Below, piece after piece: positions 56,532 to 64,000 of a stretch of DNA of 64,000 bases. The notes beneath the pieces are model-generated. The model was given only the letters and a program-made list of their open reading frames with translations. It did not search any database and was not told where the DNA came from. Position numbers and translations under genes: made by a program. Every line of letters begins with the position of its first letter. Position 1 is the first letter of the stretch. Source of the stretch: Cloeon dipterum (lineage: Eukaryota > Arthropoda > Insecta > Ephemeroptera > Baetidae); assembly GCF_949628265.1 (NCBI RefSeq), contig NC_088790.1, positions 32,864,545 through 32,928,544 on the forward strand, given 5' to 3'.

Positions 56532-59085
56532 TCAGAGTGCTATGGCGGCGCCGCCGACCGCCCCCTCCTCCTCTTCCTCCTCGGTCTCGGCGGTCTTGTC
56601 GGCGGCGGGGGGCACGGCTTCGGGGTCCTGCGGCAGCTCCGGCGGCTGGTCGGCGGCGTTTGCGGCTGCCCCCTTGGCGCCGCCGCAGCCCTTGAAGCGC
56701 ATCTTGGCGTCGTCGCCGACCACGACGCTCTTCTGGCAGGTGACCAGGCAGGTGCACGACACCACGAACAGCACCACCGGCACCACGCACGCCACCACGA
56801 ACTCCTTGTGCGTCTTCTCGATGTCGAACCTGAATCGTTCATCCACAGTTCACCCAAATCAGATGATTTTTTTTTTAAAAAATACATATTTAATTCCCAA
56901 TGCCTTTATTATTGTTAGGGATGAGTAAAAGTGATGAATGAATTTTGAAATAGGGGCGTGGTTGCCCGGACAATGAAAAAGAAGGCGTGGCACGTGTATC
57001 AAACCGCGGGAAAATTGAATAATATAATTAACCTATTTAAAGTTATTTTTATGTTAAATCCTAGATTTCCTAGTTTTTTATAAATAAAAAACTCAAGTGC
57101 AGTTTTACACATCCCTTCCAATTGTCAGACCCTGGTTTGTCTGGAAGAGTGCGAACCTGGTGATGGCCGTGGTGGGGTCGTGGTCAGCGTAGAAGCAGGG
57201 GAAGCGTGCCCTGGCGTTGTGGTCGGTGCCGTCCTTGCCAAAGTCCCTGAGGAAGGCGGCGCACTCGTCCATCAGGGTGTTGACGCAGCCCTCCTGGTTG
57301 ATCATGAGCTTGCTCTCGTTGGCGATGATCAGGTCGGTTTCGAGCGGCGCCACGCGGCCCGTGGGGTCGAGCGCCTTCTCCACCGCGCCCTGAGCGCTCA
57401 GCCCCAGCAGGTAGGTGAAGTTGGTCAGGTCGGTCATCACGTTCTTGGCCACCAGGCTGCCGTTGATGCAGTCGCTCGCCTCGATGCCGCGGCTCGTGTT
57501 GGCGATCGTGTAGCACGACGCCATCACCACGTACGAGTCCTCGCCGCCGTCGTCCTTTTCCCACGAGTAGATCTCCTCCTCGCCCTCGTCGTCCACCGTC
57601 ACCGCCTTCAGGCACTGCGACAAATACACCTGCGGGCGCAACCGCAATTCGTTCACAACCTGTCGCTCTGCCACACCCTGACGCCTCTTGCTTTTTGGTC
57701 CGTCTTTAATTTTCAATTCTGAGCACTTTTCAGGGTGATTGGTCCCTCCGATTTTTTCAGGTTGCCCGTGAAATTCTGCACAAGCACACTCGCAGTAGTT
57801 CCGCTGACCTTGACTTGACCCTCAGGGTGAAAATTTTGAGCTTTTATAAATTCAACAAAATATAGGTGTCGTTTCCCAGCAAGAAGTTGGATATCCTTCA
57901 GGATATCCAAAAGATATAGATGATATACTTTTACCAGCCTATGTCTTATGCGGATATCCTCAGATATCCAATTTCTTGCCGGGTTGATTGATTTTCGTAC
58001 ATTTTGAGGTGTCCAGCCCTTTGGCTCGCATTGTTAAGGTATTCTTCAGAGTGTCAAGGGTATTTGAGAATCTCAGGAATTTATTCTGGCTGTCCAAAGT
58101 CAGAGATGGCAAAATGGGGTCAATTTAGTGACTCGAATAGCTCAACAGGCTTGTAGGAGGCGCCACTTGCTGGTTTCCGCACCTTTTCAGCGGCTTTAGG
58201 GACAAATGCCCTGCGTTTAAATCTAAGAACAAAAAATGGAACTACTGCGATTGCAACTATTAAAAATCGGAGAGGCTTTCGCCCTAATGTTACAGTCGAC
58301 CTTGCAGATTGAAAGTGGAAAAGAAGGCACAAAGGCTGCAAACTATGCGCTTGTGTATCGATCTGCATTGCGCTGGACCAGAAAGCAGGAGGCGTCGTAA
58401 AAAGAGAGTGGGTAACCTTGTCGCCGGAGAGGAGGATGGTGTTTTTGTTCCTGGTGGGGATGTCGACGCAGCGTCTGTCGCAGTTGTAGGGCGTTTTGAT
58501 TTTGGCGCAGGTGCCGCGGTTGCAGTCGTGCAGGCCGTCCATCTCGATGCAGGTGATCTTGCCGCGGCGTCCGGAGCACTTGAGCGGCACCTCGGTCTGC
58601 GCGAACACGCACTCGAAGGCGTCGGTGATGTTGATGCAGGTGCCCATGGTGCAGTTGAAGGTGCCGGTCAGGTTCTTGCACTCGTCCACGATGCAGCGGC
58701 TCTTCTTGGCGTGCTCCTGGTCGATGCCGTAGCACGTCTTGTTGGCCGCGTTGCTGCAGTTGTAGAAGACCAGGTCGGAGCCGTTGCGCCGCAGGTTGAC
58801 GAAGATCTGCGTGCACGCGCCCGAACTCTTGCTCAGGCACCACTCGCCGCACGAGCCCCACGCGCACATCTCCTGCTGCGTGCTGCGCGTCGTCGTGCAC
58901 ATGACCGGCGTCTCGCTGATGCCCGACTTGAAGGCGCGGTAGGCCGGCATGTACACCGCCACCGTCAGGTACACGAGCGCCACGCTGCTCAGCACCGCCG
59001 TCATCTGGCAGATGCAGATGGTGCCGCAGATCCGCGTGTCCTGCGGCGGGATCACCAGGTCCTCCACGGGCACCTTTTTCCCCAT
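56532..59085 (-). CDS. TipE-family sodium channel auxiliary subunit, Teh2/3/4-type
   Basis: Exons 59085-58417, 57629-57157 and 56829-56532 give 479 residues. The N-terminus MGKKVPVEDLVIPPQDTRIC leads into the first helix. A very long, cysteine-dense extracellular region follows, with MCAWGSCGEWCLSKSSGACT, ANKTCYGIDQ, KNLTGTFNCTMGTCINITDA, CSGRRGKITC and CDRRCVDIPTRNKN. Then come NESKLMINQEGCVNTLMDEC and ARARFPCFYA, the second helix, and an acidic C-terminal tail. Many N-glycosylation sites. This closely fits the large Drosophila TipE homologues rather than TipE itself; the exact paralogue is uncertain. An acceptor (TTTTTCAG) directly precedes the ATG, so a 5' noncoding exon exists, probably at 61257. 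Confidence 0.9.
57877..57985. repeat. short palindromic element
   Basis: CAGCAAGAAGTTGGATATCC at the left pairs with GGATATC...CCAATTTCTTGCCGGG at the right, around ~50 bp that contain further GGATATCC words. A small foldback in the first intron of the Teh2/3/4-type gene. No coding content. Confidence 0.7.
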
Positions 59086-61256
59086 CCTGAAAAACGTGTC
59101 CGACGGTCCACAACACTCCTCGCTACCCTCGCCACATCCGCCTTCTTTTTTTTTCCGAATTTCCGTGTTATTTTATGGAGGAGAAAATTCCTTAAAAATT
59201 AATCAAACCCGTTTGGAACGGCCGATTTATGAAAAAACCCGTCTATTTTGCTCCGAAAACCCCAAAGATTGCAGAAAATAAATATAAATACACCGTGCCA
59301 AACGAAGAGTCTGTGGAAAAAGACCCAAAATCAATATCACGTCTCAGAAATTAGAGCGGAGAAGCGCAGTAAATTTGGAAATTGACCCTTACGCCATCTA
59401 TAAATGGCTTCAAACATCAACAGTTTACGTAATCGAGGCTTAAATTAATTTTCTAATCCTTCCGTTCGAGTGGAAACAATTATATTTAATTTCTTTTTTA
59501 TTTTGTAAAATGAAATATCCACTGATAACTTTTACTGCTTCTAGAAACTTCTAAGTTTGTTTACTTCAATTTGAAATATCATGACCAGGAAAAAAACAAT
59601 CAGTTCTTCCTGGAAAAATATTTAATCCACAAACCAAAATTTTATTTTCCCCTTTCAGCTGGAATTTAATCTCATTCAAGGATTAAAAGTAATTGGGATA
59701 TCTATTGAAAAATATTTTCTGGTGCATACCAAAGCAAATATATCGCATTCAACATCTAAGGAAAAATCTTAAATTGACACGGACATGATTTAAAAATTTC
59801 TCAGGGTCAGAAATGTAAACAAGTTTTATTTTTATGATATTAAAAATTCATAAATTACTAATAAAATGCATCAGTTCTGGGCTTTAAAGATAATCAAGGT
59901 TTTTTAATTGTTTTTAAAATACGTTTTCACCGGGGAAATAAAATTTTAAAAATAAAAAATCAGCTCTACCTACCCTTTTCCCTTCCAATTTTGTTTTAAA
60001 CAACCCTCTACATATAAACCCGGAAATTCGGAAAAATGCGGCAGATGCAGCTTAAAAAGGAGAGAAATTAAAGTGTGTGTGTGTGTGTGTGCTATACTTG
60101 GTGTTGTGGAGGCTGAAGCGGAGGGAGCAAGGTCGGAGGTGAAGGCACAGTGGCCGGCCGCCGCGTCTGACCCACACTGACTGAGGCCGGTAGGTGGCGC
60201 GGCGGCGATCCTTCCGCACCCCCGTTCACCCCCTGCCCTCGTTCCGCCGCCGCGCGTGCAGATCAATACCGCCGGCTGCCTGTGCCGCATTGCTGCCGTC
60301 CCCTCGCCCTCTTCTTTCGCGCCCCCTCGCCCCCGTCCCCTCCGCCCCCCGCCCTCCGCGTGCACACCGTGCACGCGCATTTATTTTTTTTCCAACCGCA
60401 CGACCTTGAAACTTGAAACCCAGCCGCGTCCATGCCCAATTCAGAATACAAATTAATACATTTGAGTGGATAATCGACGGTTGATTTTTGTTTTGACAAT
60501 TGTTGCTTCTCGATTGGGAGATGATGGATGCGTTTTGTATTATTTTAAATAAACTTTTTTAAGATTGAACTTGGCGTGTGTTGTTGCGAAGTGCAATTAG
60601 ATGCAAGTGTCGCACGAGCACCAGCAAATCGATTCATTTGCCTATCTGGTGCACATATCTAAATTGCCTTCGTGATTACGGAGACACACTCGTTCATTCA
60701 TGAAACGAAATGCCAACGGCTCATATATTTCGCACGGTGCCAAAAGTGGCGGCGAAGGTCGTCCGCCAGCACCACAGCCAGCCACAATTGCACTCTATGC
60801 TCCATCGGACGCACGCTCATTTTCACTTTCTGCTAAATTGTTGCGAAATCAAAAATCAATTGGAGCCAATAATTTTTAAATTATGTCTGAGGGTCGTAAA
60901 TAGCGGCGTTTAGGCCCGATCGATTGGCCGAATATTAACATATTAACAGGCGAATTGCATGCGATAACAATTTTGATATTCATGCTGCACGAACGTCACC
61001 GGCGGGCGACGCAGCAATCGCGCCGCCACAAATAGCCTCAATTTCGACGCTTTTCTGACGACTTTTGCGCCGCTCTGCCCCTGTCCCAAGTGTCCGAACC
61101 GTCCTGGACAGCCGCGAAAGATTCAAAACAGGGCCCGATGAACAGAAAAAGAAAAAGAAAAAAACACACTGACAACAAAGGGAACAGGGGCCGGGGGTGG
61201 GCTCGGGGATTCGGGGGGCGGCGTCCCGGACGCTGGGGGGAGGGGGCGTCCGACTC
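59086..61256. other. probable first intron of the Teh2/3/4-type gene
   Basis: No coding exon seen. AT-rich to ~60060, then a (GT)n tract at 60074-60091 and a GC-rich patch at 60110-60420. The remainder is mixed. Confidence 0.4.
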
Positions 61257-61520
61257 ACCTGGGCAACAGGCTGGGCAGGTCGGTGGGCACTGGGTGCGTG
61301 TCCGCGATGGCTGCGAGCGGCTGCAGTGCTTCTTCCTCGGCTCTTCTCTGCGCCTCCGTGCGACTCGGACCGAACGGCAGCGCCGCCCGCGGCCGCGGCA
61401 GGCACCCCCTGCCCGTCCTTCGCAACCCTCGCGCCGCGCCGCGCCGCGCCACGCCACGCCACGCACCTCCATTGATTCACCTTCAAAAGCACGCACGCAA
61501 ATTGCGATTGAGCCATTTGC
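61257..61520 (-). other. probable 5' noncoding exon and CpG-rich promoter
   Basis: Minus-strand donor GCCCAG|GTGAGTCGG at 61257/61256 in a very CpG-rich patch. The nearest downstream minus acceptor with a coding start is the Teh2/3/4-type gene at 59085. The long frames here on both strands reflect base composition. Confidence 0.4.
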
Positions 61521-64000
61521 CTAATTGAATCGACCAATTAATTAATCCGTTGTTTTTTCAGTAATTAAAAATTAGTTTGAATATTTAACAAGATAAAATA
61601 ATACTAGTTTGATTTAATTTTCCTGGTTTATTTATTGTGTCGCCTTTTCTATTAAATTTTGCCCTATTTTTTTTTTATTTTTTTGTTACAAATCACTTCT
61701 GAAATGCCACCCGATTAAATATTTTCCGTTTTCCAAGAAGGCTGTTTTCTGATAGCTTTTGGTGTGGAATAATTTTGCTTGTCGCGCGTGTGGCCGTCGG
61801 AATTTATATTTCTTTCCGCTTTATTCAGTAATATAGTCGAGTGGAATAAATTTGAAAAGTCGCGACAATGATCGCAAGCACGGCGGATATTTTTTTTATT
61901 TTTTGTTTGCAGCTCGCGTGTTGCAAACAACGAGACGAGTGTGTTGTTGCTTGCTCAACGCGCCGAGCGCCGAGGGCGTCCTCGTCCGTCCGGAGCGCCT
62001 GCAGAGACGCGAGTTATGCAACCGGCTACGCACTCGACACTTGACTCGCGCTTGCTGCTGCACAAAAAGCTCCACTGCCGGCATCCTTGCGCACAGGCCG
62101 ATACTTTTTCGCGCCTTCCAACCTTACTTCTTTATTTCCAACAGCGAAAGGCGTTTTCAACGATTGTTCTCTTAATCAATCTTTTAATAATTATTGCCCA
62201 AGAGTTGGAATTCAACTGAATACGCAGTCCTAAAATTTAATAGCTTATTTAAAAATTTAAATCGTAAACCTCCTTTTCTTTAATTAAGATTTTCAATAGA
62301 TTATTGACCACAAATTTATTTTAATGTTCAAAATATTTATTCAGTAATTATTTTAACGAGTCAGTTTATTCAGCAAATAGAGCCTTTCTCCCGGTTTTTA
62401 AATTGCTCTTTGTAAAAATGTATTTCACCCGTTCAAACATGAAGAGCAAAGCGGCTAGAATAATTTTCCTGGGCACGCATCCGCCGATTATTTTTCATCA
62501 AACAAGTTGTTTGCGCGTAAATGGCGATTTGGCGCTGATGATATGGGCAAAAAACGCGGCCGGCACGTTTGCCGAGTTAATTAGACGTGCGCGGGGCGCC
62601 GGTGAATAATTAATCGCGGCGGCACCGGCAACGGCAGCGGCGGCGGCGGCGCGCCACCAAAAGAGCAGGCGTGTGTGTGCACTGCCAGCCCGCCTTTCAG
62701 GCCTTTCAAGCCGCGCGCTTATTTATTTTGGCCGATCGGAGGTGGCAAACAATCGGAATTAGGCGGCCGAAAGTGCGATTCGACGGACGGACGGACGGCC
62801 GGCCGGCCGGCCAGAGGGTGGCTGACGTCAACGCACACAAAATCGAAGTCGGTACTAGTGCACGAGGAGGGTCGACTCGGTCAATAGGGCTTGCCACGCG
62901 TGCCAACCCCCCGACGCACCCCCGGCGCCGCCTCCGACCCCCGGCCCCCTCCCCAGCCCCCTCGCCGGCCCCGAAAAGCCTTTTTCCGCCCGCGAATTCG
63001 TCCGCCGAGCCACGAAGCCGTCGAAATTCTGCCTCGGGGGGTTGTGGCGCGGCGGGGGTGGGGGTGCGGGTGGCAGGCGTGGCTGCGGCTCGCTTCTGGG
63101 CCCGAGAGTCGAGTCGCGAGGCCAAACGCTGCTGCTCGCTGGCTGGCTCGGTCGGACGCCCTTGGACTCGCCATGGATACTCTCTAGTGCCTTACGCTCC
63201 ACTCCGCTCCGCTCTGCACCTCCGTCTGCACCACTCTGCTCGGTACGTGCGCCGCCCAAACCCACAGCCCCCTGCCCTCCGGCCCACCGCCTGTCACGGC
63301 CCAATTCCAAATCACCAAAATTTGGCCCATTTTTAATCATTTAGTTTTTCCAAATTAAATTGGATCGCTCATCTAATTTGTAATCTAAATACGCACAATT
63401 TTAACACAGGCTTGTTTTTTGTCTTTCGGATTTTGACGCAACCGTTAGTGTGACTTGTGTTGTTTTCGTTTTAATTTAAACAATATTTTCCCACCTCTTT
63501 TAATCTTTTTTAATAAAATGAAAAGTAGACAAGGGTAAATAAATAGTTTTCTCCTAATTAAAGAAAAGTTTTTTAAAATATTTTAATTTCTGTCAAATGT
63601 TTGATACATAAATTTTTTGACAAGCTCACAGTGTTTAAAAATCTGCAATCTCGAGTTATCGTGAATTTCAAAATATTTTTGGCCCAATTCGGATTTTTCC
63701 TGTCAATGGTAGTCTAATTTTTAAAATTCGTGTACAGATAAACAAAGCAATGTTACCATGACTCGCAACTCGCAACTGACAATTACATTTATTTCGTTTA
63801 TCATTTGTCAGACACGGCAGCGCAGTTTGATAACTATCCCGCCCCTTTTCCCAACTTTCCGCCTGCAACATGAAACGCAAAACTAAACAGTTTGGGCGCA
63901 AAAAATGCAAAGTGCGAATTAATTCTGGCGGTCGGCCGGCGCGGCGCGGTGCGGCTGACGACTCGATTCACACCTTTGGCGTCTCAATTAGTCACCTTTG
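61521..64000. other. gene-poor region with CpG-rich patches
   Basis: AT-rich except for GC/CpG-rich patches at 61920-62090 and 62600-63330. The latter contains (GGC)n near 62637 and (ACGG)n/(CCGG)n near 62785-62812. Open frames in the patch use low-complexity Ala/Arg/Pro/Gly and are not credible proteins. A promoter or noncoding exon is possible. Confidence 0.35.

Noticed and set aside
57713-57910. 65-codon minus-strand ORF between exons 1 and 2 of the Teh2/3/4-type gene
   Set aside because: It lies in the intron, overlaps the GGATATCC palindrome, and the flanking exons join in phase without it.
58309-59202. Plus-strand ORF of 297 codons opposite the Teh2/3/4-type exon 1
   Set aside because: Antisense shadow of a cysteine-rich, GC-rich exon, dominated by Ala/Val/Arg low complexity.
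62671-63344. Several long overlapping ORFs in the last CpG-rich patch
   Set aside because: All frames are open at once and rich in Ala/Arg/Pro/Gly, which fits base composition rather than coding.
1-64000. Retroelement or virus-like sequences
   Set aside because: No reverse transcriptase, integrase, capsid or long terminal repeats were recognised; the repeats seen are foldback MITEs, tandem arrays and segmental duplications.

Overview
The window reads as nuclear DNA of an insect. Evidence: short GT-AG introns of about 55-100 bp in AT-rich spacer, GC-rich coding exons, and insect gene families (ionotropic receptor, TipE-type sodium-channel auxiliary subunits, a beaten-path-like Ig protein, Swiprosin). 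The order cannot be fixed from sequence alone. No LTR element, retrovirus or other virus-like element was recognised.

Layout. 0-5.4 kb: a secreted Ig-domain gene (-) and an eight-exon ionotropic receptor (+). 6.5-12.9 kb: a 4.4 kb array of 112-bp tandem repeats, a related 94-bp array, a stray Fizzy/Cdc20-type WD40 exon, a possible terminal exon and several foldback sequences. 12.9-14.2 kb: an inverted copy of the receptor 5' end, fused head-on to a copy of the PPP4R2 tail. 15.0-30.7 kb: PPP4R2 (-), Swip-1/EFHD2 (+), an SLC25A33/36 (Rim2)-type mitochondrial pyrimidine-nucleotide carrier (-) and a 2-phosphoxylose phosphatase PXYLP1 (+). 31.4-37.3 kb: a compact translation/mitochondrial block with two tandem intact RpS26 genes, RpL13A (-), mRpL55 (+) and LYRM2 (+). 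38.7-40.2 kb: an unrecognised two-exon gene (-), probably with a 5' noncoding exon near 48.3 kb. 49.6-50.7 kb: the ciliary factor CFAP298 with an unusual C-terminus. 52.0-59.1 kb: two TipE-family genes in tandem (-), one Teh1-like and one Teh2/3/4-like. 59.1-64 kb: no coding gene, but CpG-rich patches including a probable 5' exon of the last gene.

Two foldback MITE families run through the window. Family A (5 copies) always carries two inverted E2F-like sites, and all five copies lie in introns, mostly within tens of bases of an exon. Family B (13 copies) carries inverted CCAAT boxes around a central RFX X-box palindrome. Other highlights are a chimeric receptor/anti-PPP4R2 reading frame with every splice site intact, and RpS26 duplicates whose introns are far more alike than their synonymous codon positions.

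Exon boundaries were placed by hand from open frames, splice signals and codon phase. Phase closes for every main gene model except the two candidates flagged as partial.
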